Shown here: positions 42,040 to 50,725 of the stretch, in pieces
Layout of the letters: the number at the start of each line of letters is the position of its first letter
Numbering within the stretch: the stretch's first letter is position 1
Assembly: GCA_013540605.1 (NCBI GenBank)
Contig: JABVCK010000015.1
Location: 1-64,000 of the forward strand
Direction: 5' to 3'
Origin: Bacillota bacterium
GTDB lineage: Bacteria > Bacillota > Clostridia > Ch29
Length of the DNA: 64,000 nucleotides
Translations under genes and position numbers: made by a program
Notes under the pieces: model-generated
The model's input: the letters and a program-made list of their open reading frames with translations, nothing else
Told to the model about the DNA's origin: nothing
Database searches by the model: none

Positions 42040-42660
42040 CTATCTCTTTTTGATGCCGTTTTCAATCACAAATATCATTTTATCGGCCAGTTCCAGTATT
42101 TCCATGTCATCCTCGGCCTTCATCTCTTTTATAAAGTATTCGCTTATCGAGATGCTGAGCTCGGTTAACATATAGGCGACAATGTCAGCATCGATTTCGG
42201 GGGCAATCTCTCCCCTTTGAATGCCTCTCAGCAGCATACCCTTTATAAACTCATTGCTCTTTGGAATGGCTTCTCCGAGCACCTCCTGCATAAGCTTGAC
42301 ATCCGCTCCTTTGATAAGGCTGTTCCCTATCTTGGAAAGCCTCGGGTTGTCCTTTGCGAACTTTATCCCTGCGGCATACATCTCCCTGAAGGCCTGAAAA
42401 AAGTCCAGCTTTTCAAAATCCTTCAGAAGCCGGGTCATATACATCAGCTTTTTTTCTCCGATAATATCGATAATGTGCTTAAAAAGGTCCTTCTTGTCTT
42501 CAAAGTACTGGTAGAAGCTGCCCTTGGCAATATTCGCATTATCCACGATCCGCGTAATGCTTGCTCCTTCATAGGAATATTCTGCGAATTCATCTATGGC
42601 GGCCTCTGTTATTCTTTCCCTCTTTTCGTCAGGCAGATTAAAAAAGGTTCCCTTTGGCAT
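42040..42660 (-). CDS. TetR family transcriptional regulator
   Basis: This 206-residue repressor has an N-terminal helix-turn-helix (about 14-58: ITEAAIDEFAEYSYEGASITRIVDNANIAKGSFYQYFEDKKDL, quoted as a region) and a ligand-binding C-terminal domain. The second ATG is spaced correctly from GGAGGTG. It is the first gene of the exporter operon, and a set of four identical half-site pairs lies in its promoter region, so it most likely represses itself and the exporter until a ligand binds. Confidence 0.9.
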   Translation of the reverse strand: MPKGTFFNLPDEKRERITEAAIDEFAEYSYEGASITRIVDNANIAKGSFYQYFEDKKDLFKHIIDIIGEKKLMYMTRLLKDFEKLDFFQAFREMYAAGIKFAKDNPRLSKIGNSLIKGADVKLMQEVLGEAIPKSNEFIKGMLLRGIQRGEIAPEIDADIVAYMLTELSISISEYFIKEMKAEDDMEILELADKMIFVIENGIKKR

Positions 42661-42691
42661 CATGCCACCTCCCTATGACTTCATCTTTATG

Positions 42692-42801
42692 TGACTGAAC
42701 GGTCATCTCCTAGTCAAAAAAAATATGACCTTACCGTCATATGACTTAATAGTCATATGACGGTAAGGTCATATTATAACGCGAATCTTTCCCCCTGTCA
42801 A
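42692..42801 (-). promoter_or_regulatory. Consensus promoter and four-site operator of the tetR-ABC operon
   Basis: TTGACA (42801-42796), 17-bp spacer, TATAAT (42778-42773) is a perfect sigma-A promoter. Downstream lie four TGAC-N6-GTCA sites at 42692-42705, 42726-42739, 42742-42755 and 42758-42771. The last three repeat every 16 bp and together form an inverted repeat with 25-bp arms (42722-42746 and 42751-42775), reaching into the -10 box. Confidence 0.85.
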
Positions 42802-42838
42802 GACAAGAGGATGGTTTGATAGCATCAAACAAAGATAA

Positions 42839-42882
42839 GGGGACGGCCCCTGAAATATATCAGCAGAACGGTCCCCGTAATA
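42839..42882 (-). terminator. GGGGAC hairpin after iorB
   Basis: GGGGACGGCCCC and GAACGGTCCCC form a GGGGAC/GTCCCC stem between iorB and the tetR promoter. It probably isolates the two operons, though no strong U-tract is present. It belongs to the GGGGACGG-type repeats, also seen at 7043-7096. Confidence 0.4.
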
Positions 42883-42894
42883 TACGTGATATAT

Positions 42895-43479
42895 TTAGCT
42901 TGCCAGCTCCATGCCCTTCTGCAGGGCTTTTTTGTTTATCGCGACAAATTGCGGTTTAACTTCAGCTTCAATCGCGGTATCCCAATCAAGGTCTTCCAGG
43001 CCTATGGCCTTGATCAATGCACCCAGGAGAACAATATTCTGGGTTTTGGGATTTCCAATCTCCCTGGCTACTTCCGCTGCTTTGAACACTATGGTTTTTG
43101 CCTTTGAGCTGAGTTCTTCAATGATGCCTTCGGGATACTCTTCGGCTCCTGTCAACACGGTCATCGGGGGTATTACATGGTCGTTCACAACCAGAACCCC
43201 GCCCTTTTTCAGATACTGTATCATTCTCAAGGCTTCCATTCTTTCGAAGGCTACTATAATATCAGCCTGGCCTTTACCTATTATAGGAGAATAAACTTTC
43301 TCACCGTAGCGAACCTGGGTTGTTACACTGCCTCCCCTCTGGGCCATTCCGTGAACCTCGGACATCTTCACGTCATATCCGGCATTCACCAGACCATTGG
43401 AGAGAACTTTACTGGCGAGTATCGTTCCCTGCCCGCCTACGCCAACCATCAATATATTCTTAATTTCCTTAGCCATCAT
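42895..43479 (-). CDS. iorB: Indolepyruvate:ferredoxin oxidoreductase beta subunit
   Basis: This 194-residue subunit carries the pyruvate-ferredoxin-oxidoreductase gamma domain (ILMVGVGGQGTILASKVLSNGLVNAGYDVKMSEVHGMAQRGGSV region, about 8-55). With IorA it oxidises aryl pyruvates (from aromatic amino acids) to aryl-acetyl-CoA using ferredoxin. Its ATG overlaps the iorA stop (TAATG). Confidence 0.92.
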   Translation of the reverse strand: MMAKEIKNILMVGVGGQGTILASKVLSNGLVNAGYDVKMSEVHGMAQRGGSVTTQVRYGEKVYSPIIGKGQADIIVAFERMEALRMIQYLKKGGVLVVNDHVIPPMTVLTGAEEYPEGIIEELSSKAKTIVFKAAEVAREIGNPKTQNIVLLGALIKAIGLEDLDWDTAIEAEVKPQFVAINKKALQKGMELAS

Positions 43480-45230
43480 TATTCACCCACCTTCTCTATC
43501 GCATCAAAGCGGCAAACCTGGGCGCACAGCCCGCAGCCGTTACACATTGTCTCATCAATCTGTATTTTGCCTTCAATGTTGAATATTGCAGGACAGCCTA
43601 CCTTGAGGCACGCCTTGCACATCTTGCATTTCTCTTCATCAATGCGGCAGTAACCCTTTGCCTTCACCTGGTCCTTCAAAAGCGCACAGGGCCATTTGGT
43701 TACTATTACCATAGTTTCATCGGTGCTGGCAGCTTCTTTGATTGCCGCTTCCATTTCCTCCAGGTTCAGCGGGTTAACTTCAATAACCTTGTCAACCCCC
43801 AGCCCTTTGCATACCTTTGCAACGTCTATTTCGACGGTAGGCTCACCCTTAAGGGTTTTTCCGGTACCCGGGTTTTCCTGGTGCCCTGTCATCCCCGTTA
43901 TCCTATTGTCTGCTATGATCACTATGCTGTTGCCTTTGTTGTATACCACATCCATTAAACCGGTTACCCCTGAATGGAAGAAGGTGGAGTCACCTATTAC
44001 CGAGAAGATCTTCTTCCCTTCGGTTTTATTGTGCTCAAAGGCCTTGTACATTCCGTGGCCTGCGGTAATGCTTGCGCCCATGCATATGCAGGTATCCCCT
44101 GCATTCAGCGGAGGAGCGGAACCCAAAGTATAACAACCTATATCTGTTGTAACTATCGCATTTTTTTGTCTTCCTAATACGTAATACAGTCCCCTGTGGG
44201 GGCATCCGGGGCACAGTACCGGCGGCCTGTTCGGAAGCTTTATGTCCGTTGTAAATACTTCCCTTTCGGTACCCATAAAGGCCCTCTCAACGATGTCCGG
44301 GTTAAGCTCTCCGACTAACGGCAGCTTATCCTTGCCTATGCAGTCAATACCCATTACCTTTAAAGCTTCTTCAAGGTACGGTTCGCCTTCTTCCACTACG
44401 TATATGGTTTCAACTTGAGCGGCAAATTCCCTGATCTTCTGTTTGGGCAGTGGGTTGGTCATTCCGAGCTTCAAGTATGAAGCGCCTTCTCCGAACACTT
44501 CCCTTGCATACTGAAACCCTACTCCGCTGGCAACTACTCCGATTTTTTTATCGTTCCATTCGATGTAATTGAGGGGAGAATTGTTGCTGTACTCTTCAAG
44601 CCTTTTCAGCCTTTCCTCAAGGGTTCCGTGGAGAACCTTCGCATTCGCAGGGGTTGCAATGTATTTGTTCGCCTGCTTGACATAGGGCTTCATTGCCACT
44701 TCCTGTCTGTCCTTGAACTCGACAAGGGTCTTGCTGTGGCATATCCTCGTGGTGACCCTGAGTATTACTACAACGTCAAACTCTTCACTTATCTTCATTG
44801 CCTCCGCTACCAGGTCCTTTGCTTCCTGGCTGTCACTGGGCTCCAGCAGCGCCATCTTACCAAACTTGGCATAATACCTGTTATCCTGCTCGTTCTGAGA
44901 ACTGTGCATCCCCGGGTCATCGGCGGTTACCAGCACCAAACCGCCGTTTACACCGGTATATGCCAGTGTCATGAGCGGGTCTGCAGCAACGTTTACACCT
45001 ACGTGTTTCATAGCAGCCAGTGCACGCGCACCTGCTATTGAAGCTCCCCCGGCCACTTCCAGAGCCACTTTCTCGTTGGGCGCCCATTCGGCATATATCT
45101 CTTCATAGGGCGCAATATTTTCTAATATTTCAGTGCTCGGAGTTCCTGGATAAGCTGCTGCAACCGTGATGCCTGCTTCATACGCACCCCTGGCAATAGC
45201 TTCGTTACCTGTCAGAAGTTTCTTCAACAC
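43479..45230 (-). CDS. iorA: Indolepyruvate:ferredoxin oxidoreductase alpha subunit
   Basis: This 583-residue subunit has an N-terminal pyrimidine-binding half (LLTGNEAIARGAYEAGITVAA, AAYPGTPSTEI) and a TPP-binding half (CPGCPHRGLYYVLG, then IGDSTFFHSGVTGLMDVVYN). The C-terminus has two 4Fe-4S clusters (CKMCKACLKVGCP, CNGCGLCAQVC). It is the catalytic subunit in aromatic amino acid fermentation or aryl-CoA formation. The start is GTG at 45230 (or TTG one codon later) after GGGAG; the longer frame lacks a binding site. Confidence 0.94.
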   Translation of the reverse strand: MLKKLLTGNEAIARGAYEAGITVAAAYPGTPSTEILENIAPYEEIYAEWAPNEKVALEVAGGASIAGARALAAMKHVGVNVAADPLMTLAYTGVNGGLVLVTADDPGMHSSQNEQDNRYYAKFGKMALLEPSDSQEAKDLVAEAMKISEEFDVVVILRVTTRICHSKTLVEFKDRQEVAMKPYVKQANKYIATPANAKVLHGTLEERLKRLEEYSNNSPLNYIEWNDKKIGVVASGVGFQYAREVFGEGASYLKLGMTNPLPKQKIREFAAQVETIYVVEEGEPYLEEALKVMGIDCIGKDKLPLVGELNPDIVERAFMGTEREVFTTDIKLPNRPPVLCPGCPHRGLYYVLGRQKNAIVTTDIGCYTLGSAPPLNAGDTCICMGASITAGHGMYKAFEHNKTEGKKIFSVIGDSTFFHSGVTGLMDVVYNKGNSIVIIADNRITGMTGHQENPGTGKTLKGEPTVEIDVAKVCKGLGVDKVIEVNPLNLEEMEAAIKEAASTDETMVIVTKWPCALLKDQVKAKGYCRIDEEKCKMCKACLKVGCPAIFNIEGKIQIDETMCNGCGLCAQVCRFDAIEKVGE

Positions 45231-45337
45231 ACTCACTCCCTCACAAAATATGTTTATTGTAAAATTATGCATAAAGATTTAAGACCCAAAATAAATTATA
45301 CATCAGTCGACATAAAATGTCATAGTATAATTCTTCC

Positions 45338-46243
45338 TCACTTGTTTCCGGCGATCACGCTTCCCAGCGCTATGGAATACAGTTTTGCCTCGTGGGTGTC
45401 TGCCCTGGATACCAGCACCACAGGAGCCGCCGCTCCCATAACAATACCCGCTGATTTTGCGTTTGCGAAGTACGTCATGCACTTGCCAACGCCGTTTCCT
45501 ACCTCTATCGTCGGTACCAGTATTACGTCCACATCACCGCATACCGGGCTCTGGATGCCTTTATGCCTTCCGGCCTCTGCGCTCACGGCAAGGTCAAAGG
45601 AGAGAGGCCCGTCAATGATTGCATCGCCGAATTCTCCTCTTTCGCACATTTCCTTGAGCTGCGCTGCGTCCAGGGTCGCCTGCATTTTAGGATTCACCTT
45701 CTCCACAGCGGTTAATGCTGCGATCTTGGGCTTCTCAAGACCCATCGCCCTGCACACCTCGATTGCATTTTCAATGATTTGTTTCTTATCATCCAAATCC
45801 GGGGCAATATTCATTCCTCCGTCGGTCAGATAGATCAGCTTGTGATACGCAGGTATTTCATAGACCATTACGTGGCTGAGCAGATTTTTGCCCCTGAGCC
45901 CGATTTCCTTGTCCAGGACAGCTTTTAATAAGTCCGCCGTACCCAGTATCCCCTTCATGACAAAATCAGCTTTACCGCTGCTGACAAGGGATACTGCTTC
46001 CCTGGCGGAGCCCTCAAAATCAGGCTGGTCGATAACTTCGAATCTGGTTATATCAATGTCAAGGCTTTTAGCCAGTTCAGCAATCTCTTTTTTATTTCCA
46101 ACAAGTATAGGTTCAACCAACCCCAACTCCAGGGCACCGTCAACCGCCTTTAATACCTCGTCGTCCTCAGCCGCAGCGACTGCCAGCCTCATGGTCCTCT
46201 GCTGTTTGGCTTTTTGTATTAACTCGTCAAATTTTTTAATCAT
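45338..46243 (-). CDS. ptb: Phosphate butyryltransferase
   Basis: This 301-residue enzyme of the phosphate acetyl/butyryl transferase family exchanges CoA for phosphate on butyryl- or other acyl-CoA, allowing ATP formation through a kinase. Family marks are DFVMKGILGTADLLKAVLDK, HVMVYEIPAYHKLIYLTDGGMN, LSFDLAVSAEAGRHKGI and PTIEVGNGVGKCM. No butyrate kinase gene follows. Its neighbours iorAB suggest that it could also act on branched or aryl-acyl-CoA products. Confidence 0.9.
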   Translation of the reverse strand: MIKKFDELIQKAKQQRTMRLAVAAAEDDEVLKAVDGALELGLVEPILVGNKKEIAELAKSLDIDITRFEVIDQPDFEGSAREAVSLVSSGKADFVMKGILGTADLLKAVLDKEIGLRGKNLLSHVMVYEIPAYHKLIYLTDGGMNIAPDLDDKKQIIENAIEVCRAMGLEKPKIAALTAVEKVNPKMQATLDAAQLKEMCERGEFGDAIIDGPLSFDLAVSAEAGRHKGIQSPVCGDVDVILVPTIEVGNGVGKCMTYFANAKSAGIVMGAAAPVVLVSRADTHEAKLYSIALGSVIAGNK

Positions 46244-46408
46244 CTTCTCACCCCTTTATCAGTTATTGATTATAAATATTATTTTTTATGCCAATATAAT
46301 TATTCTTTACAGATGATATTTATCCTGCAATCCGGAAACAAAAAATTGCATTGCTAAAATATTTTAATTTTTAAAATTTTTAAACATTTTGTATGACTTC
46401 AAAATAGA

Positions 46409-47629
46409 TCAGTAAACAACAAAGAACAAGGTGATCGTTAATATGAACAATGCCGGCCAATACAATCTGTATTCCCTGTATAATTCTTTAGATTTAACAC
46501 CGAAATATTCGGTGGTAAAAACCTGGCATAGGTGAACGGGTGATATGAAATAAAAAAGAAATCCCGAAATGAATATAAGCGAAGCAAAGGCAGCCCGCTC
46601 TTGCAAGCTATGCGCAAAGGGCAAAAATATGGGGCAGAGCATGCCGACCACTGCGGGATTGGACGCCGTGAGAAATCCGATAAAGGCAGCCGCCAGCACG
46701 ATTAGGACCCTGATATCCATGCCCGTATCGACCAGGGAATTGATTGTTTGTTTTACTGCCGGCATATTCGAAATGAAACCCTGCAGAGACATAATCCCGG
46801 CTACAGAGTACAGCATCTTTATATTAATTCCCTTAATTATATCCCTGGCAAAATCGCCCTTGTCTTCTCCTGTTGTCATGTACACAATCAGCACCCCGGG
46901 AGCCAGCGCCAAATAAAACGGCGTACCGAAGGCCAAATTAAGCAGTATTGCAAGCCAAAAGGGGGATGTGTATAACAAAACTCTGCCAACTCTTAAGGGT
47001 AATGCCTTAGCTGACCTCTCCACATTAACTGCAACTCTCACAGGACTCTTCCTTACAAACAGTATATAGCCTGCCAGTAGTGCAGCAGCCGCCACGGGAA
47101 TATTAAGCCTGATTATCATATAGGGGCTGACTTCTGCAAGCTGCGAAGCCAGAACCATTGCAGTGGAAAAGGGGAAAAGGAGAAATAATGCATGGCGGAA
47201 AACAATATTGATTGCCGATTTACGCGCATTTCCGAATTCCAGCCTGTCCCCCAGGTATCCGACGACCGGAGCCGACATTACCGCACCTCCCGGTATGAAC
47301 AGCACACCCATAAGGGAGGGAACAAGCATAATCAGGACCCTGCTGCTTCCGAACAGGTCCTCCAGCGAATCCACCATCCGGTCAAGAATTTTATACGTAC
47401 GAAGAAGGTGGTCCAGGATGCATATCATCGTTACTACTGCGAGGAGGACGATAGTTGAACGGCTGGTAACGGAAGTAAAAATTATACCGGCGGTTCTCCT
47501 CAGGCCAAACCCCCCTAGCAGGCCGATAACAGCAGAGGCGGTAAACATGGTTGTACCAATGTGGACTTTCCTGTAAAGCAGCAATATTATTAGTATGAAG
47601 CCTACCGCCAGTGCGGCCGTCTCTCCCAA
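46409..47629 (-). CDS. DUF401 family membrane protein
   Basis: This 406-residue protein has about ten to eleven membrane segments. Recognisable stretches are LVPSLMGVLFIPGGAVMSAPVVGYLGDRL, INIVFRHALFLLFPFSTAMVLAS and FLTASNPAVVGMLCPIFLPFA, which resemble ion/anion transporter halves and match DUF401. The longer frame begins inside a cap repeat; the TTG at 47629, well placed after AAGGGGTG, is the better start and makes GETAALAVGFILI the first helix. Substrate unknown. Confidence 0.8.
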   Translation of the reverse strand: MGETAALAVGFILIILLLYRKVHIGTTMFTASAVIGLLGGFGLRRTAGIIFTSVTSRSTIVLLAVVTMICILDHLLRTYKILDRMVDSLEDLFGSSRVLIMLVPSLMGVLFIPGGAVMSAPVVGYLGDRLEFGNARKSAINIVFRHALFLLFPFSTAMVLASQLAEVSPYMIIRLNIPVAAAALLAGYILFVRKSPVRVAVNVERSAKALPLRVGRVLLYTSPFWLAILLNLAFGTPFYLALAPGVLIVYMTTGEDKGDFARDIIKGINIKMLYSVAGIMSLQGFISNMPAVKQTINSLVDTGMDIRVLIVLAAAFIGFLTASNPAVVGMLCPIFLPFAHSLQERAAFASLIFISGFLFYFISPVHLCQVFTTEYFGVKSKELYREYRLYWPALFILTITLFFVVY

Positions 47630-47650
47630 ATCCGAAACACCCCTTACATC

Positions 47651-47698
47651 GGGGACATTCCGCAGCAAGCAATGCCCGCGTGACAGCGGTGTGTCCCC
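47651..47698. repeat. Short composite repeat (both caps, no arms)
   Basis: A 48-bp copy with GGGGACATTCC (47651-47661) and GGTGTGTCCCC (47688-47698) enclosing 26 bp of unrelated sequence. It lies just upstream of the DUF401 start. Confidence 0.7.
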
Positions 47699-47702
47699 TT
47701 TC

Positions 47703-47817
47703 ATTATAGTGACCAGTGACCGGTGACCAGATGGCTAGCACCTAGCACCTAGGACCTGTGATCTGTGATCTAGGACCTGTGATCTACCAACTACCAACTA
47801 GCACAAGTTGTGTCCCC
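47703..47817. repeat. Heptad repeat block with cap
   Basis: About 15 units of 7 bp (ACCAGTG ACCGGTG, ACCTAGC ACCTAGG, ATCTGTG ATCTAGG, AACTACC AACTAGC) end in GTTGTGTCCCC (47807-47817). It directly follows the short capped copy and abuts the stop of ychF. Confidence 0.8.
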
Positions 47818-47822
47818 ATACC

Positions 47823-48911
47823 TTAAACATTGAATCTAAAGTTGATTATATCTCCGTCCTGCACAACATAATCCTTGCCTTCCAACCGGAAGAGCCCCTT
47901 TTCCTTCAATTTTGCCATGGAACCCAGGGCTTTCAAATCCGAATACTTTACAACCTCCGCTCTGATGAATCCTCTCTCTATATCGGAATGTATTTTACCC
48001 GCAGCCCTGTGTGCGGTAGTGCCTTTTTTTATCGTCCACGCTTTGACTTCATCCTCTCCGGCTGTCAAAAAAGAGATAAGCCCGAAATAATCGTAGGTAG
48101 CCCTTGCCGTCCTGTCAATACCGGATTCTTCGATCCCGAGTTCTTCCATAAATAGTCTTTTGTCCTCTTCATCAAGGCGGTCGATCTCCATTTCCACCTT
48201 AGCGCAGACTTCTATTACCGGAATACTTCTTTCCCCTGCGTAGGAATAAAGCTCTCCTTTCTGTGGATATTCCCCCGTCTCCAGCTGTTCTTCATCCACG
48301 TTCACCACAAGAAACATAGGCTTGACCGACAGAAAGTTAAATGTTTTCAAGTGCTCCTTTTCTTCACCGGTTAGTTCAAGGGTATGTATGGGCATCTCCT
48401 GCTCCAACCCGTCCCTGCATTTTTTCAATACTTCCAGCTCTTCCTTCATGACGCTGTTAATCTTCTTTGAGTTTTCTATTCTCTCTATCCTGGTCTCAAT
48501 CACCCCAAGGTCGGACAGCAGGAGTTCCAGATTAACCGTATCTATGTCCCTCATGGGGTTGATTGAGCCCTCAACATGCATAACCTCATCATTTGTAAAA
48601 GTCCGTACAATCTGTATGAGAGCATCAACCTTACGCACCGATTCAAGGAACTGGTTCCCCACCCCCTTGCCTGAGCTTGCACCCTTTACCAATCCCGGTA
48701 AATCAATCAGCTCCATGGCAGCGTAGGTCGTTTTCTTCGGGTGATACATACCCGCCAGAAAATCAACCCTGCAGTCAGGAATCCTGGCAACTCCCAGGTG
48801 CGCTTCCGCTTTCCCGGAGGAATAAGCGCTGGTTTCAATAGACGAATGGGTCAGCAGGTTAAAGAACGTGGTCTTTCCTGATGTGGGCAAGCCGGTTAAT
48901 CCGATTTTCAT
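47823..48911 (-). CDS. ychF: Redox-regulated ATPase YchF
   Basis: This 362-residue Obg-family protein hydrolyses ATP rather than GTP and associates with ribosomes. The P-loop GLPTSGKTT is at 7-15, the G3 motif is DLPGLVKGAS, and the base-recognition region reads LVVNVDEEQLE in place of NKxD, as in YchF. The C-terminal TGS domain ends VVQDGDIINFRFNV. It appears monocistronic, followed by repeat elements. Confidence 0.94.
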   Translation of the reverse strand: MKIGLTGLPTSGKTTFFNLLTHSSIETSAYSSGKAEAHLGVARIPDCRVDFLAGMYHPKKTTYAAMELIDLPGLVKGASSGKGVGNQFLESVRKVDALIQIVRTFTNDEVMHVEGSINPMRDIDTVNLELLLSDLGVIETRIERIENSKKINSVMKEELEVLKKCRDGLEQEMPIHTLELTGEEKEHLKTFNFLSVKPMFLVVNVDEEQLETGEYPQKGELYSYAGERSIPVIEVCAKVEMEIDRLDEEDKRLFMEELGIEESGIDRTARATYDYFGLISFLTAGEDEVKAWTIKKGTTAHRAAGKIHSDIERGFIRAEVVKYSDLKALGSMAKLKEKGLFRLEGKDYVVQDGDIINFRFNV

Positions 48912-48975
48912 TCATATTCTTCCTTTCTTCCTTGATTAGCACAACTGACATACCTATTATAGCATATTTACATGC

Positions 48976-50121
48976 TCACTTAACAGCAATTCCGTAGTCC
49001 TGTTTAAGCATGAGTATCCTCCGTACCGAAGTATCTATTCTCCCGGGGCTTATCCTGCCCGTTTCAACAGCTGCTTTCAACGCATCAACCACTTCCTGGG
49101 CACCTTCACTATGAAGGGCAATCAGCAGCATGTCCACCCCGGCTTCTACCGCAAGGACGGCGGCATCGCCTGTTTTGTACCTGCTGCTGATAGCGCCCAT
49201 GAGGAGGTCGTCGGTGATTACTACTCCTTCAAAACCAAGTGTACCTCTCAGTAAACCGTTAATAATTGTCGGGGACATGGTTGCCGGTCTGTCGGCGTCT
49301 ATGCTGGGAAACAGTATGTGGGCGGTCATAATTGCAGGAACACCCTTATCAATAGCCTCCCGGAAGGGAACGGTCTCAAATTCCATAACCCTGGCCTCGG
49401 TATGTGAAAGAACAGGGAGCCCGGTATGCGAATCAACCAAGGTATCACCATGACCGGGGAAATGCTTCGCAACGGGTATTACCCCGGCCGCTTCCATTCC
49501 TTCGATAAATGCGCAGCCCATACGCGATACGGTTTCCGGAGTTTTCCCAAAGGACCTGTCCCCGATTACCGGGTTCTGAGGGTTGCTGTCAATATCAAGA
49601 ACGGGTGCAAAATTCATGTTGAACCCGAGGCCCTTTAGTTTGCCGCCAACTTCCAGCGCTGTGCCCTTGACCCCTTCGGGGTCGTTCGTGCTGCCCAGTT
49701 CCCTGGCCGACGGATAGTTATACTCAGCCGGAAGCCTGTTCACTCTGCCCCCTTCATGGTCAATGCCAATGAACAAGCCTATATCCTTATACTCGAGGCT
49801 ATATTCCTGAAGTTCCTTGATCAGTCTGCCTACCTGCTCGCCGGACGAAACGTTCCGTTTGTAGATAATAATGCCCCCGGGTTTATTGGTCCTTAGCATC
49901 CTGATTGTTTCATCGTCAATGATCTCTCCGTCAATCCCTACTATTAGCATTTCGCCTATCTTATCTTCCAGGGTCATCCCGCCTATCACTTTATCAATCA
50001 AGCTCAGTTCATCTTCACCGGCCCTCTGCTCCGGAACCCTGCCCGAATCCATGCTGATATCAGCAGTATAGACTAACAGCGCAACCGCAGCTATAAATAG
50101 TGCGACCAGGAACCGTTTCAT
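48976..50121 (-). CDS. Glycoside hydrolase family 3 protein (beta-N-acetylhexosaminidase type)
   Basis: This 381-residue exported enzyme has an N-terminal signal/anchor helix (about 4-20). The GH3 catalytic domain contains GIDHEGGRVNRL, AKHFPGHGDTLVDSHTGLPVL (the KHFPGHG...DSH hallmark of NagZ-like enzymes) and the nucleophile Asp in VVITDDLLMGAI. It likely trims N-acetylglucosamine from muropeptides outside the membrane. It is followed by no obvious partner. Confidence 0.92.
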   Translation of the reverse strand: MKRFLVALFIAAVALLVYTADISMDSGRVPEQRAGEDELSLIDKVIGGMTLEDKIGEMLIVGIDGEIIDDETIRMLRTNKPGGIIIYKRNVSSGEQVGRLIKELQEYSLEYKDIGLFIGIDHEGGRVNRLPAEYNYPSARELGSTNDPEGVKGTALEVGGKLKGLGFNMNFAPVLDIDSNPQNPVIGDRSFGKTPETVSRMGCAFIEGMEAAGVIPVAKHFPGHGDTLVDSHTGLPVLSHTEARVMEFETVPFREAIDKGVPAIMTAHILFPSIDADRPATMSPTIINGLLRGTLGFEGVVITDDLLMGAISSRYKTGDAAVLAVEAGVDMLLIALHSEGAQEVVDALKAAVETGRISPGRIDTSVRRILMLKQDYGIAVK

Positions 50122-50149
50122 CCGGAATCCCTCCCCGTTATCCCCAATA

Positions 50150-50500
50150 CTATTTTAAGGAATTGATATCCCTTTGGATCCTTGCCATCTGTTTTCTTAT
50201 TACATAGCCGGTTATTTCCTCGAAGGACTTCATACTGGCCATCGCAACCACCACCCCGTTCAGTATTACCACAACGATTTGCGAAAGCCAGTCACTGCAT
50301 TGAAACTTCGAAACCTCCTTTGTAATGAGCACCATGGCAAACATAAGGATTTCAGCATACGCATAAACAACGTACTTTGTAGGAACCTTGTTGACTTTAT
50401 CTATGATATCCTTTGTAAACTGTGTCAGCAGGCTAACTGCTGCCACAAGCCCCACCGGTGTTGTCAGCATTTCTATGGACAAAAATTCGAAGTCGAACAC
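50150..50500 (-). CDS. Small membrane protein, holin-like layout
   Basis: This 116-residue protein has an N-terminal helix (VGLVAAVSLLTQFT, about 16-30), a second helix (YVVYAYAEILMFAMVLIT, about 40-58) and a third (QIVVVILNGVVVAMASM, about 70-88), with a basic C-terminal tail. The GTG at 50500 follows GGAGG, so the longer frame is rejected. The layout recalls phage-type holins, but no lysis genes are near; the identity is open. Confidence 0.5.
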   Translation of the reverse strand: MFDFEFLSIEMLTTPVGLVAAVSLLTQFTKDIIDKVNKVPTKYVVYAYAEILMFAMVLITKEVSKFQCSDWLSQIVVVILNGVVVAMASMKSFEEITGYVIRKQMARIQRDINSLK

Positions 50501-50523
50501 TATTCCTCCACCCCCCAATGTAA

Positions 50524-50688
50524 GGCGACACACCTTTTATCAGTTGTCAGATGCCAGATCACAGATCACAGACGTCAGGGAAGTTCTTATGGGAAAACCT
50601 ATAAGGCTTACCCTGGTAACTACGAACTACCAACTACGAACTACGAACTAATACTTGCACCTGCGATCTGCCGGCGAGGAATGTCCCC
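50524..50688. repeat. Full-length composite repeat
   Basis: A 165-bp copy: left cap GGCGACACACC (one change, 50524-50534), CAG-type heptads (GCCAGAT CACAGAT CACAGAC), core at 50577-50614 (stem TTATGGG/CCTATAA), ACT-type heptads (TACGAAC TACCAAC TACGAAC), and right cap GGAATGTCCCC (50678-50688). Confidence 0.87.
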
Positions 50689-50725
50689 TTTTGATTCCAG
50701 TATATGCGCGGAGGAACCCAAGTGT

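Noticed and set aside
46250-46310. Sigma-54 promoter before ptb
   Set aside because: TGGCAT is present, but the GC of the -12 element is missing at the right distance, and no enhancer-binding protein gene is nearby.
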